Assembly (NCBI GenBank): GCA_015056815.1 | Contig: SVFN01000008.1 | Span: 62,001 to 126,000, forward strand | Reading direction: 5' to 3' | DNA from: Lachnospiraceae bacterium | GTDB taxonomy: Bacteria > Bacillota > Clostridia > Lachnospirales > Lachnospiraceae | Length of the DNA stretch: 64,000 nucleotides | Shown here: piece by piece, positions 15,843-25,720 of the stretch | Numbering within the stretch: position 1 is the stretch's first letter | Layout: every line of letters begins with the position of its first letter | The notes under the pieces: model-generated | Database searches by the model: none | Seen by the model: only the letters and a program-made list of their open reading frames with translations | What the model was told of the DNA's origin: nothing | Program-made: the position numbers and the translations under genes

Positions 15843-18353
15843 TTATTTCGAAACAGTTTTTTTCTTCGGAAGTACGACTTTATCCAGATGCCAGATCTCA
15901 TCTACATATTCCTGGATCGTACGGTCAGAAGTAAATTTACCGGAGCAGGCCACATTCAAGATCGCACTTCTTGCCCAGCCCTTCTCGTCTCTGTAAGCAG
16001 CTTCCACTTTCTTCTGCGCTTCTGCATAAGACTTAAAATCCTTCAGAATGAAGTACGTATCCGCCTTTGCAGTGCTCTGGGTATTGAGCAGAGAGTTGTA
16101 AAGATCCCGAAACAGCTCCGTATCCTGGGAATACGTACCGTTGATCAGCTGCATCAGCACCTTACGGATATCCGGATCATTATTAAAGATTTCCATTGGA
16201 TCATATCCGCCGTAGTTTTCGTAATGGATCACTTCATCTGAGGAAAGGCCGAAGATAAAGGCATTATCAGCCCCCACCTCTTCCACGATTTCCACATTGG
16301 CTCCGTCCATCGTGCCAAGTGTCAGTGCACCATTTAACATAAACTTCATATTACCGGTACCGGAAGCTTCCTTGGAAGCGGTAGAGATCTGCTCGGAAAC
16401 ATCTGCCGCAGCAAAGATCCACTCCGCATTCGATACTCTGTAGTTCTCGATAAATACCACTTTGATCCTGCCACCGATGGACTCATCATTATTCACAACA
16501 TCCGCAACCGAATTGATCAGCTTGATCGTCAGTTTCGCATTGCGGTAGCCGGCAGCCGCCTTCGCGCCGAAGATAAAGGTTCTCGGATAAAAATCCATCT
16601 CCGGATGCTCTTTTAATTCGTTGTAAAGATACATCACATGTAAAATATTCAAGAGCTGTCTCTTGTATTCATGCAGTCTCTTGACCTGCACATCGAAGAT
16701 AGAACGGGGATCTACTTCAATCCCGTTATGCTCCAGGATATACTGTGCCAGACGCACCTTATTCTGATATTTGATGTTCATGAACTCCTGCTGCGCCTTC
16801 GCATCGTCCGCGTACAGTTTCAGCTTGTTGATCTTGGGCAGATCCGTGATCCAGTCTGCGCCTACATGGGCAGTTACCCAGTCTGCCAGAAGCTGATTGC
16901 CATGTAATAAGAATCTTCTCTGTGTGATACCGTTTGTCTTATTGTTGAATTTCTCCGGCATCATCTCATAGAAGTCTCTTAACTCCTGATTCTTTAAGAT
17001 CTCGGTATGGAGTCTTGCCACGCCGTTTACGGAATAACCGGCACAGATTGCCAGATGAGCCATCTTAACCTGTCCGTCATAAATGATCGCCATCTTGCGT
17101 ACCTTTTCATGGTTGCCCGGATATCTGGTCTCAATCTGCGCAATGAAGCGGCGGTTGATCTCCTCCACGATCTGATAAATACGCGGAAGCAGTCTCGAAA
17201 ACAGTTCGATCGGCCATTTTTCAAGTGCCTCTGACATAATGGTATGATTCGTGTAAGCACAGGTCTTCGTTGTCACTTCCCATGCCTCATCCCACTCTAA
17301 ATAATATTCATCCATCAATATACGCATCAGCTCTGCGATTGCCACCGTCGGATGTGTATCATTCAGCTGGAAGGTAACCTTCTCATAAAATTTGCGGATA
17401 TCTTTATGCTTCCTCATATACTTGGCAACTGCCTCCTGTACAGAAGCGGAAATAAAGAAATACTGCTGTTTTAAACGAAGCTCCTTGCCCGCATAGTGAT
17501 TGTCATTCGGATAAAGCACCTCTACGATATTACGGGCAAGGTTCTCCTGCTCTACCGACTTCTGATAATCACCCTTATCAAAGGAGTCCAGCTGGAAACA
17601 GGTGATCGGCTGTGCATCCCAGATACGGAGCGTATTCACGATACCGTTGCCGTATCCCACGATCGGAAGATCATAGGGGATAGCGCGTACAGACTGATAC
17701 CCTTCCTGTGTAAAGAGATTACGTCCGTTCTCATCCTGATGAACCGATACATATCCGCCGAATTTGACCTCCTTGGCATATTCCGGACGGCGAAGCTCGA
17801 ACGGATTACCGTCTACCAACCAGTTATCCGGAACCTCTACCTGATAACCATTGCGGATCTCCTGTTTAAACATACCATAGCAATAACGGATACCACAGCC
17901 ATATGCTGCATAGCCAAGCGTCGCAAGTGAATCCAGAAAACAGGCTGCGAGACGTCCCAGACCACCATTGCCAAGTGCTGCATCCGGCTCCTGATCCTCG
18001 ATCACATTCAGATCCACACCAAGCTCTGACAGAGCATCTTTTACCTCATTGTAGGCACACATGTTGATCATGTTATTGCCCAGTGCACGCCCCATCAAAA
18101 ACTCCATGGAAAGATAGTAAACTGTTTTGGGATCTTTCTTTTCGTACTCGCTCTGCGTTGCCATCCAGTTCTCGATGATCTGATCCTTTAAAGCATAGGA
18201 AACTGCCTGAAAGATCTGCTGATCCGTTGCTTCCTCCATCGTCCTGCGGTATAAGGTTCTGACATTGTACAGGACACTTCTTTTAAACAATTCTTTGTCA
18301 AATCCTGTTGATGCCTGCGGCGTAGCCGCCTCCTTCGTTGTTTTCTTCGGCAT
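15843..18353 (-). CDS. glgP: Glycogen/alpha-glucan phosphorylase
   Basis: An 836-residue GT35 phosphorylase releasing glucose 1-phosphate from glycogen or maltodextrin. GGAGG lies upstream of the ATG at 18353. Family motifs: YYLSMEFLMGRALGNNMIN near residue 80, ALGNGGLGRLAACFLDSLATLGYAAYGCGIRY, NDTHPTVAIAELMR, and the pyridoxal-phosphate signature EASGTGNMKFMLNGALTLGTMDGANVEI, which contains the PLP-binding lysine. Length is standard (about 800-840). It is a single gene ending in a strong terminator. The N-terminal Ala/Thr/Lys-rich extension of about 20 residues is poorly conserved in the family. Confidence 0.96.
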   Translation of the reverse strand: MPKKTTKEAATPQASTGFDKELFKRSVLYNVRTLYRRTMEEATDQQIFQAVSYALKDQIIENWMATQSEYEKKDPKTVYYLSMEFLMGRALGNNMINMCAYNEVKDALSELGVDLNVIEDQEPDAALGNGGLGRLAACFLDSLATLGYAAYGCGIRYCYGMFKQEIRNGYQVEVPDNWLVDGNPFELRRPEYAKEVKFGGYVSVHQDENGRNLFTQEGYQSVRAIPYDLPIVGYGNGIVNTLRIWDAQPITCFQLDSFDKGDYQKSVEQENLARNIVEVLYPNDNHYAGKELRLKQQYFFISASVQEAVAKYMRKHKDIRKFYEKVTFQLNDTHPTVAIAELMRILMDEYYLEWDEAWEVTTKTCAYTNHTIMSEALEKWPIELFSRLLPRIYQIVEEINRRFIAQIETRYPGNHEKVRKMAIIYDGQVKMAHLAICAGYSVNGVARLHTEILKNQELRDFYEMMPEKFNNKTNGITQRRFLLHGNQLLADWVTAHVGADWITDLPKINKLKLYADDAKAQQEFMNIKYQNKVRLAQYILEHNGIEVDPRSIFDVQVKRLHEYKRQLLNILHVMYLYNELKEHPEMDFYPRTFIFGAKAAAGYRNAKLTIKLINSVADVVNNDESIGGRIKVVFIENYRVSNAEWIFAAADVSEQISTASKEASGTGNMKFMLNGALTLGTMDGANVEIVEEVGADNAFIFGLSSDEVIHYENYGGYDPMEIFNNDPDIRKVLMQLINGTYSQDTELFRDLYNSLLNTQSTAKADTYFILKDFKSYAEAQKKVEAAYRDEKGWARSAILNVACSGKFTSDRTIQEYVDEIWHLDKVVLPKKKTVSK

Positions 18354-18457
18354 ATTCTGCTCCTCCTTAACTCAAATAGTTCGCCAATCTCAATACTCAG
18401 TATTCTGCCAAACAGCCTCACATATTCTTAAGATCCTCACGCCCGATGACAGGAATC

Positions 18458-19162
18458 CTAATCTGTCAGTTTCGATACTCTCGGCCAGTATTTAAATATA
18501 GCCTTGCCCAGGATCTTATCCTTCGATACATAACAATAAGAAAGCGCTTCCTCTGCATCTGTGGTCAGCCCTTCTTTGACAGCCTCGTTTGCCCAGTAAC
18601 GGGAATCCAGAGAGTTGTTACGATTATCCCCCAGCATCAGATAACAGTCCGCGGGCACTTCAAATGCAAATCCATCATTCTGGACAAACCATTCTTCTTT
18701 TAAATAGGGCTCATCCAAAGGTTCACTGGATCCATTGATATAAATCCTGCCCTCCAGGATACGTATGCTTTCTCCCGGAAGTCCGATCACGCGTTTGATG
18801 TAATTTTCGCTCTCGTCCACCGGATATTTAAAGATCACGATGTCCCCTCTTTGCGGCTCTTCTTTTCCTTTATAAGCCAGACGGTTTCCCATCAGTCTGT
18901 CCCCCGGCATGATCGTATTCTCCATGGAGCCGGTGGGAACGGTCGCATTCACGATCACATAACTGTCCATAAAAAGTGCAACCGCAATAGCTACCACAAT
19001 AGGCTTCACCCAGGACATGATCTCTTCAAAGATAAGTCTGCCCCTCGATTTTTCTTCTTCTGTCTCCTGATCCAAAGCCGCTTCCGGTGAAGATCGTTCA
19101 CGTTCTTTTATCTCAACCTGCGTCTCAGAAGTTTCTGCGATATCGTTCGTCTGTTCTTCCAT
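18458..19162 (-). CDS. lepB: Signal peptidase I
   Basis: A 234-residue type I signal peptidase. The start at 19162 has AGGAG about 11 nt upstream; the frame extends to 19225 without a better site. A charged 70-residue cytoplasmic N-terminus rich in Glu precedes one membrane helix (IVVAIAVALFMDSYVIV). The catalytic serine lies in TVPTGSMENTIMPGDRLMGNRL and the general-base lysine in YIKRVIGLPGE. GDNRNNSLDSRYWA is box E. It cleaves signal peptides of exported proteins, which would include the very large secreted proteins in this window. It follows ileS by 51 nt. Confidence 0.95.
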   Translation of the reverse strand: MEEQTNDIAETSETQVEIKERERSSPEAALDQETEEEKSRGRLIFEEIMSWVKPIVVAIAVALFMDSYVIVNATVPTGSMENTIMPGDRLMGNRLAYKGKEEPQRGDIVIFKYPVDESENYIKRVIGLPGESIRILEGRIYINGSSEPLDEPYLKEEWFVQNDGFAFEVPADCYLMLGDNRNNSLDSRYWANEAVKEGLTTDAEEALSYCYVSKDKILGKAIFKYWPRVSKLTD

Positions 19163-19276
19163 ATTCCATACCGCTCCTATAATAATAGTATCATAGCCAC
19201 CGGCTTCCATAAATATCACGATCATGCTGAATATTTATTCTTCAAGTCCGGCAACTATGATACCAGTTTACCACAT

Positions 19277-22200
19277 TTATCCGTTTTTCTCAACGGAAAT
19301 CAATACCTTTTCTCCATTGATATTCCATTCTTTCTCATTCGCCAGTGAAACGTCCTTTGCGATCTCATCAGCCAGAACCTTTGCTGCGATCTTTTCATGA
19401 TTGGCAAGCACAATATCCGCGATGCGGTCATTGCCCTTGATGCCGACCCTGATATGATCCATCACCTCGAAATTGATTTCCTTACGCATTGTCTGGATCT
19501 TACTGATCACCTCAAAGACAAAGCCTTCCTCGATCAGCTCTTGTGTCAGGTTTGTATCCAGCACAACTGTCACATAATTATCCGCCTCGGATACATATCC
19601 TTCTTTCTGTGCCATCTCGATCAGAAGATCTTCTTCGGCAAGAACAACTTCCACGCCGTCTGCCTCAAATTTTAATGCGCCTTCTGCCTTTAAGGTATCC
19701 ATTGCTTCATTGCCGTCAAGTTCTGCCAGATGCGCCTTAATCTTTCCTAACTGCTTGCCGTATTTCGGTCCAACCGTCTTAAGCTGCGGCTTGAAGCTGT
19801 AGCTTGTGAAGTCCCTGACATCATCGGTAAAGACGATCTTCTTCACATTCAACTCATCTTCGATGATCTCTTTGTAAAATTCGGAAAGCTCATGATCGGC
19901 TTTGACAAACATCGTACCGATCGGCTGACGGTTCTTGATGTTGGCGGTGTTACGTGCGGCACGTCCCATTACCACGATCTTTAACACCTCATCCATATCC
20001 TCTTCCAACTTCTTATCCACAAAGGCGGGATTCGCTGTCGGAAAATCACACAGGTGAACACTTTCCGGAGCAGATGCATCATTCGTGCAGACCAGATTGC
20101 GGTAAATATCCTCCGACATGAACGGGATCATCGGAGCAGCACATTTTGCAACTGTCACAAGGGCTGTGTAAAGTGTCATGTAAGCATTGATCTTATCCTG
20201 CTCCATGCCTTTTGCCCAGAAACGTTCTCTGGACCGACGAACATACCAGTTACTCATTTCGTCCACGAAATCGTCCAAAGCTCTTGCGGTCTCGGGAATC
20301 CGGTAATTTTCAAGATTCGTATCCACTTCCGTGATCAGCGTATTTAACTTGGATAACAACCATTTATCCATTGCCGGAAGTTTGTCATATTCCAAAGTAT
20401 ATTTTGTCGCATCAAAGTCATCAATATTCGCATACAGCACGAAGAATGCGTAAGTATTCCACAGCGTACCCATAAATTTACGCTGGCCTTCCTGTACCGC
20501 CTTGCCGTGGAAGCGGTTCGGAAGCCACGGGGCGGAATTGATATAGAAATACCAGCGGATCGCATCCGCGCCATACTGCTCCAACGCTTCGAACGGATCT
20601 ACCGCATTTCCTTTGGACTTACTCATCTTCTGTCCGTTCTCGTCCTGAACATGTCCCAGTACAATAACATTCTCATACGGCGCTTTGTTAAACAAAAGCG
20701 TAGACTCTGCCATAAGGGAATAGAACCATCCGCGAGTCTGGTCTACCGCCTCGGAAATGAACTGCGCCGGGAACTGAGCCTCGAACAGCTCTTTGTTCTC
20801 AAACGGATAATGATGCTGTGCAAACGGCATCGCTCCGGAATCAAACCAGCAATCGATCACCTCCGGCACACGGCGCATCGTCTTGCCGCATTTCGGGCAG
20901 TTGCAGGTGATCTCATCGATATAAGGTCTGTGCAACTCTACCGTAAGGGCAGCGTCGTTTCCGCTCAATTCTTTCAGCTGTGCTCTCGAGCCGATCGCTT
21001 CCTGATGTCCGCACTCCTCACACTCCCAGACATTTAACGGAGTCCCCCAGTAGCGGTTACGGGACACGCCCCAGTCCTGAATGTTCTCCAGCCAGTTGCC
21101 AAACCGTCCCTCTCCGATGGATTCCGGGATCCAGTTGACAGTCTTATTGTTGCGGACCAGATCATCTCTTACCGCAGTCATCTTGATAAACCAGGACTCT
21201 CTCGCATAGTAGATCAGCGGAGTGTCGCAACGCCAGCAGAACGGGTAATCATGCTCAAACTTCGGTGCATCAAACAACTTGCCCTCTTTGTCCAGATCCA
21301 CTAACACCTTCGGATCTGCATCTTTCACAAACAGTCCTGCATAAGGAGTCTCTTCGGTCATTTCTCCCTTGCCGTTTACAAACTGTACAAACGGAAGATC
21401 ATAATCCCTGCCGACTCTCGCATCATCCTCACCGAAGGCCGGTGCGATGTGTACGATACCGGTACCGTCCGACATCGTAACATAGCTGTCACAGGTAATA
21501 AAATGAGCTTTTTTGTTCTGCTTCTTTGCAGATGCATCCGCACATGCAAACAGTGCTTCGTATTCTTTGTACTCTAAATCTTTGCCGACGTAAGTCTCCA
21601 GAATCTCATAAGCCGGCTTTCCTTCTTCTGCAAGCTTGCCGAGTACGGTATCCAAAAGGGCCTGTGCCATATAATAGGTATAGCCGTCCGCCGCCTTAAC
21701 CTTACAGTATGTCTCATCCGGATTCACACAAAGTGCCACGTTACTCGGAAGTGTCCATGGCGTGGTGGTCCATGCCAGGAAGTAAGCATCCTCCCCCACC
21801 ACCTTGAAACGTACTACTGCAGAACGCTCCTTGACTGCCTTGTATCCCTGCGCCACCTCATGAGAGGAAAGCGGCGTCCCGCAGCGCGGGCAATACGGTA
21901 CGATCTTAAAACCTTTATAAAGAAGTCCCTTGTCCCAGATTTCTTTGAGCGCCCACCATTCAGACTCGATAAAGTCATCATGATACGTTACGTACGGATT
22001 ATCCATGTCCGCCCAGAAGCCGACTGTTCCGGAGAAGTCCTCCCACATTCCTTTGTATTTCCATACAGATTCCTTACATTTGGAAATAAAGGGATCCAGA
22101 CCGTATTCCTCGATCTGCTCCTTGCCGTCAAGTCCCAACAGCTTCTCAACCTCTAACTCTACCGGAAGTCCATGCGTATCCCAGCCGGCCTTTCTCGGCA

Positions 22201-22435
22201 CCATATATCCTTTCATGGTACGGTATCTCGGGATCATATCCTTGATCACGCGGGTAAGCACATGTCCGATATGAGGCTTACCGTTCGCCGTCGGCGGTCC
22301 GTCATAGAAGGTATAAGTCGGGCCCTCCTTTCGATTCTCCATACTCTTGCGGAAAATATCATTATCCCGCCAGAATTTCTCTGTTTCTTTTTCACGCTCT
22401 ACAAAATTTAAGTTCGTAGACACTTTCTGGTACAT
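19277..22435 (-). CDS. ileS: Isoleucyl-tRNA synthetase
   Basis: A 1052-residue class I synthetase of the long, eukaryote-like type. The start at 22435 has GGAG six nt upstream. HIGH-type motif PPTANGKPHIGH near residue 50; KMSKS motif QKMSKSKGNAVDP near residue 600. The editing domain includes AWTTTPWTLPSNVAL. The zinc-like Cys sets WECEECGHQE and CNCPKCGKTMRRVPEVIDCWFDSGAMPF are in the expected places. Expression should be controlled by the T-box leader at 22545-22820. Members of this long type are often mupirocin-insensitive in other organisms; that is family knowledge, not shown here. Confidence 0.97.
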   Translation of the reverse strand: MYQKVSTNLNFVEREKETEKFWRDNDIFRKSMENRKEGPTYTFYDGPPTANGKPHIGHVLTRVIKDMIPRYRTMKGYMVPRKAGWDTHGLPVELEVEKLLGLDGKEQIEEYGLDPFISKCKESVWKYKGMWEDFSGTVGFWADMDNPYVTYHDDFIESEWWALKEIWDKGLLYKGFKIVPYCPRCGTPLSSHEVAQGYKAVKERSAVVRFKVVGEDAYFLAWTTTPWTLPSNVALCVNPDETYCKVKAADGYTYYMAQALLDTVLGKLAEEGKPAYEILETYVGKDLEYKEYEALFACADASAKKQNKKAHFITCDSYVTMSDGTGIVHIAPAFGEDDARVGRDYDLPFVQFVNGKGEMTEETPYAGLFVKDADPKVLVDLDKEGKLFDAPKFEHDYPFCWRCDTPLIYYARESWFIKMTAVRDDLVRNNKTVNWIPESIGEGRFGNWLENIQDWGVSRNRYWGTPLNVWECEECGHQEAIGSRAQLKELSGNDAALTVELHRPYIDEITCNCPKCGKTMRRVPEVIDCWFDSGAMPFAQHHYPFENKELFEAQFPAQFISEAVDQTRGWFYSLMAESTLLFNKAPYENVIVLGHVQDENGQKMSKSKGNAVDPFEALEQYGADAIRWYFYINSAPWLPNRFHGKAVQEGQRKFMGTLWNTYAFFVLYANIDDFDATKYTLEYDKLPAMDKWLLSKLNTLITEVDTNLENYRIPETARALDDFVDEMSNWYVRRSRERFWAKGMEQDKINAYMTLYTALVTVAKCAAPMIPFMSEDIYRNLVCTNDASAPESVHLCDFPTANPAFVDKKLEEDMDEVLKIVVMGRAARNTANIKNRQPIGTMFVKADHELSEFYKEIIEDELNVKKIVFTDDVRDFTSYSFKPQLKTVGPKYGKQLGKIKAHLAELDGNEAMDTLKAEGALKFEADGVEVVLAEEDLLIEMAQKEGYVSEADNYVTVVLDTNLTQELIEEGFVFEVISKIQTMRKEINFEVMDHIRVGIKGNDRIADIVLANHEKIAAKVLADEIAKDVSLANEKEWNINGEKVLISVEKNG

Positions 22436-22544
22436 AGCGATCTCCTTTCCAAACAAATCTGTTTTCTTTGAAACAGACAGCTCATTACTGCCGTCTCACG
22501 ATCATCTGAATGCCTGTGTAAAACTCCCCAACCACTATTGACAT

Positions 22545-22820
22545 CTGACAAATAAAAAAGCTCCTGTCCGTAATAGGACAGAAGCCGATACTCCTGTATA
22601 ACCACCTCTTACTGCATACATACCTCAACCTGCGGTCAATATGCGTCTCCCGTAACGTGAAGAATACGTCAGAACCTACTTGGTTTCACCGTTTGGTCTG
22701 CAACTCGGAAGTGATCTTCCAGTGTCTCCACTCGTATGACCCTCGCACCATCGGTCACTCGCTTCTCCTTTAAAAGGCACTGTACTGTCTTCGTCAACGT
22801 CTTTGCTGAAATTTACTCAT
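22545..22820 (-). ncRNA. T-box riboswitch controlling ileS
   Basis: The leader of ileS contains a T-box-like sequence AGAGGTGGTTATACAGG (plus 22593-22609), followed by a terminator stem with arms near 22561-22569 and 22575-22583 and then TTTTTT. In stem I, a loop between GGAAG and CTTCC carries the codon ATC (22713-22715), matching an isoleucine tRNA specifier. Uncharged tRNA-Ile would bind and favour the antiterminator. The 5' end is set from the promoter at 22827-22856. The T-box core is a variant of the usual AGGGTGGNACCGCG. Confidence 0.88.
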
Positions 22821-22826
22821 AAACCG

Positions 22827-22856
22827 ATTATAATTCCTCTAAATATGTGGTGTCAA
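22827..22856 (-). promoter_or_regulatory. Promoter of the ileS T-box leader
   Basis: On the minus strand: -35 TTGACA (22851-22856), an 18-nt spacer, and -10 TATAAT (22827-22832). Both hexamers match the sigma-A consensus. Confidence 0.85.
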
Positions 22857-22885
22857 GAGTTTATTTTGTTGCATAATATTTCGCT

Positions 22886-23030
22886 GTTACTATTCACAGC
22901 CGTTTTGCCTGTGAAAGTAACGGATTTTGCCATTTAAAATCGCTTCGCGATGGGCAAAATCCAATAACAGAGATAGTTTATCGAGCCGTAAATGCGCAGT
23001 AAATGCGCATTTCGGCTGTGAATAGTAACA
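22886..23030. mobile_element. MITE-like element, 145 bp, with 18-bp terminal inverted repeats
   Basis: Perfect terminal inverted repeats TGTTACTATTCACAGCCG (22886-22903) and its complement (23013-23030). The direct repeat TTTCGC flanks both sides (22880-22885 and 23031-23036), as expected for a target-site duplication. An internal inverted pair, GGATTTTGCC and GGGCAAAATCC near 22929-22968, adds a second hairpin. No open frame of note lies inside. It lies 30 bp upstream of the ileS promoter. The size and structure fit a non-autonomous miniature transposable element, but no mobilising transposase is in the window. Confidence 0.75.
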
Positions 23031-23123
23031 TTTCGCTGACACAATTATGCTATGATGTCGGGGGCAAAAACCGATATCCGGATTGTTCCGTGCTTCGCAC
23101 TCCCACAATCCTCCCACATTCCG

Positions 23124-23155
23124 CACTTTCGTGGCGCATTCGCACCACGAAAGTG
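23124..23155 (-). terminator. Strong hairpin after spoVT
   Basis: Eleven-base arms CACTTTCGTGG and CCACGAAAGTG (23124-23134 and 23145-23155), five nt past the spoVT stop. No U-tract follows on the minus strand, so it may stabilise the 3' end or terminate only partly. Confidence 0.5.
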
Positions 23156-23159
23156 TTCC

Positions 23160-23708
23160 CTACTGCTCCATCTGCCGTCCCAGAAATCCAGCTGCCGCCA
23201 ACGTCAGCTTCTGCTCCGCCTCGCCCATTTTCTTGTGTTCATCCCCCTCTGCCAGTATCACAGCACCAATGATATCCCCCTCACAGATGATCGGACTCAC
23301 TGCAATCTGTGCAACTTCCTCCTTTTTCAGTTCCTCACTGACCTCCACATAGCCACGCTCTGCTTTGGCTGCGATAAAGTTCTCTCTTTTTTCCATTTTC
23401 TGTTCCAGCGCCTTGCTGACGGATTTGCCGAGCAGATATTTACAACCTCCCGCTGCCGCGATAAACTGATCCCTGTCTGTGATCAGTGCGATCCGGCCGG
23501 ACACCTGCGCCAGTGAATCCGCGTACTGCTTCGCAAAAGAAGTCATTTCTCCGATCGGCGAATATTTCTTCAAAATGATCTCTCCTTCCCTGTCAGTGAA
23601 GATTTCCAGCGGGTCACTCTCTCTGATCCGCAGTGTCCGTCTGATCTCCTTCGGTATCACGATCCTTCCCAAATCATCTATTCTTCTGACAATGCCTGTC
23701 GCTTTCAT
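23160..23708 (-). CDS. spoVT: Stage V sporulation protein T
   Basis: A 182-residue regulator. The start at 23708 (MKATGIVRR) has GAGAGG nine nt upstream. Residues 1-50 form the AbrB/MazE-type swapped-hairpin DNA-binding domain: GIVRRIDDLGRIVIPKEIRRTLRIRESDPLEI. A GAF-like C-terminal domain follows (about 55-180), with DRDQFIAAAGGCKYLLGKSVS and VSPIICEGDIIGAVILA. In Bacillus, SpoVT tunes forespore gene expression under sigma-G. The gene supports a spore-forming lineage. I see no unambiguous sigma-G promoter upstream. Confidence 0.93.
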   Translation of the reverse strand: MKATGIVRRIDDLGRIVIPKEIRRTLRIRESDPLEIFTDREGEIILKKYSPIGEMTSFAKQYADSLAQVSGRIALITDRDQFIAAAGGCKYLLGKSVSKALEQKMEKRENFIAAKAERGYVEVSEELKKEEVAQIAVSPIICEGDIIGAVILAEGDEHKKMGEAEQKLTLAAAGFLGRQMEQ

Positions 23709-24070
23709 ATTGATCTGCCTCTCTTTCTTTTCCATACTGATGAATCCGTCAAAACCGGCAGATTAAGTCCTCGTCTGCACTGTAATCTGCAACGATTCAA
23801 AGCAGAATATTCATTTGTGAAACAGGTCCTGTCATGCCTGTATAAAACTGTCTGCTTTTTTGTATGCGCCGGACTTACACGGTTCAAAATCTTTTACAGG
23901 ATAAACAGATACGATTATCCTGTTCTGAGTATTTTGTGCTAGTAGTATCTGTAAAGAAAGGAATATTATGCACCTCTTTTGGCAGAATAAAAAAAATGCG
24001 GAAATCCCGTTTGGCGGATATTTCCACATTTTTATTTTAAATTCCGTAACTGTAAGCGGATTCCTTCTTC
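23709..24070. other. Intergenic region between spoVT and the symporter gene
   Basis: No gene is evident. It holds the symporter terminator (23988-24033) and the upstream sequence of spoVT. CATAATA occurs near 23965-23972 on the minus strand and could be a sporulation-type -10, but the matching -35 is not clear. Confidence 0.4.
23988..24033 (-). terminator. Terminator of the symporter gene
   Basis: Eleven-base arms (23995-24005 and 24020-24030) with one G-U pair, ending in TTTTTTTT on the minus strand. Confidence 0.85.
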
Positions 24071-25597
24071 TTAATCAAGTGCCTTACGCACCGGCACCTG
24101 CACCTTCTGCTCGTAGCAGGTGAAAATCTTCTCTACATCCTCCTCCGGTATCTTCGGCGTCACAAGACTGACGATCGGTACCAGGATCAGGCTCGCTAAC
24201 ATCGTAAACGCACCCGCATTGATGGGGGATTTGATGAAGGAAAGCATCATGTTTGCCACCGTGATCGCTACACTGAAAATAAAACTAACCCACACAGACA
24301 GCTTCGTGACCTTCTTCCAGTACAGTCCATAAAGAAAAGGAGCAAGGAAAGCACCTGCCAGAGCTCCCCATGAATATCCCATAAGCTGCGCGATATTCGG
24401 GATCTTATCCTTATTTAATGCAATGAGTACAGAGATTATCACAAATACCACCACAAAGACTCTCATCAGGAATACCTGCTTTTTCTCCTCCTGCTTTTTC
24501 TTACTGATAGCCCCCAGGAAGTCGATCGTAAGCGTAGAGCTTGAAGTCAGTACCAGAGAAGACAGCGTAGACATGGACGCTGAAAGCACCAGTACGATCA
24601 CTACGCCGATCAGAATATCCGGCAGCGTCGATAACATAGTCGGAATAATGGAGTCATAGCCGTTAGCTGCGATATCGATCCTATCTGAGAATAAACGCCC
24701 GAAGCCTCCCAGGAAATAGCAGCCGCCTGCAATGACCAAGGCAAAAAAGGTAGATACGATCATACCGGTCTTTACCGATTCCTCACTCTTGATCGCATAG
24801 AACTTACCTACCATCTGCGGCAGTCCCCAGGTTCCAAGGCTTGTTAAGATTACGACACCTAACAGATTTAACGGATCCGGACCAAAGAAGGAAGCAAAAA
24901 TACCCTCACCGGATACCAGCAGCACCTCATCCGGTGCCGGAGCCTGTGCGGCCAGTCCCGACAGCGCACTGTAAAATCCTCCCTGTCCTTCCAGCACTGC
25001 ATAGATAACTGCACAGATACCAAACAACATAAAGATGCCCTGTACAAAGTCATTAAGCGCCGTCGCCATGTAGCCGCCCAAAATTACATAAAGGCCGGTC
25101 AGCACCGCCATAACGATCAGACAGACACTGTAGGGAATATCAAACGCCATACCGAACAACCTGGAAAGCCCGTTATATACAGAAGCCGTATACGGGATCA
25201 GAAATACAAAAGTGATCAGCGACGCTGCGATCTTCAACGAATTACTCCCATAACGTTTGCCAAAGAAATCCGGCATCGTCTTCGCATCGATGTGCTGTGT
25301 CATGATCCTGGTACGCCTGCCCAAAAGCGCCCATGCCAGCAAACTTCCGATCAGGGTGTTGCCGATTCCCACCCAGGTGGAAGCGATTCCGTATTTCCAT
25401 CCAAACTGTCCTGCGTATCCTACAAATACAACCGCCGAGAAATAGGAAGTGCCGTAAGCAAATGCTGAAATCCATGGCCCCGCAGAACGGGAACCCAGCA
25501 CAAATCCATCCACGTCTGTTGCATGTTTTCTCGTATACAGACCGATCGCGATCATGACAGCGAAGAAGACACACAGCAATAAAATTTTTGCAACCAT
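24071..25597 (-). CDS. Sodium:solute symporter (SSS family)
   Basis: A 508-residue membrane protein with about 13 hydrophobic segments. The start at 25597 has GGGAGG five nt upstream. It belongs to the SSS (SLC5-like) family with PutP/PanF-like features: GFVLGSRSAGPWISAFAYGTSYFSAVVFVGYAG at the start, ALNDFVQGIFMLFG, and SASMSTLSSLVLTSSSTLTIDF near residue 340. The last segment is in the region of the conserved Na2-site serines of this family. The solute could be proline, pantothenate or another small acid; the sequence does not decide and the neighbours give no hint. It is a single gene with its own terminator. Confidence 0.9.
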   Translation of the reverse strand: MVAKILLLCVFFAVMIAIGLYTRKHATDVDGFVLGSRSAGPWISAFAYGTSYFSAVVFVGYAGQFGWKYGIASTWVGIGNTLIGSLLAWALLGRRTRIMTQHIDAKTMPDFFGKRYGSNSLKIAASLITFVFLIPYTASVYNGLSRLFGMAFDIPYSVCLIVMAVLTGLYVILGGYMATALNDFVQGIFMLFGICAVIYAVLEGQGGFYSALSGLAAQAPAPDEVLLVSGEGIFASFFGPDPLNLLGVVILTSLGTWGLPQMVGKFYAIKSEESVKTGMIVSTFFALVIAGGCYFLGGFGRLFSDRIDIAANGYDSIIPTMLSTLPDILIGVVIVLVLSASMSTLSSLVLTSSSTLTIDFLGAISKKKQEEKKQVFLMRVFVVVFVIISVLIALNKDKIPNIAQLMGYSWGALAGAFLAPFLYGLYWKKVTKLSVWVSFIFSVAITVANMMLSFIKSPINAGAFTMLASLILVPIVSLVTPKIPEEDVEKIFTCYEQKVQVPVRKALD

Positions 25598-25677
25598 AAT
25601 AACCTCCCACAAAGCGCTCTTATTTCTTTTTTGATTTAACGCTTATACGCGTTGATGCGCTAAAGTCATTTTACACA

Positions 25678-25716
25678 AGGAACGGGCATCTGTCAATGAC
25701 TAAATGCCCGTTTTCA
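25678..25716 (-). terminator. Terminator of the sensory c-di-GMP operon
   Basis: Nine-base arms AACGGGCAT and ATGCCCGTT (25681-25689 and 25704-25712) lie just past the HD-domain gene. Only a short T-rich tract follows. Confidence 0.65.
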
Positions 25717-25720
25717 CTCT

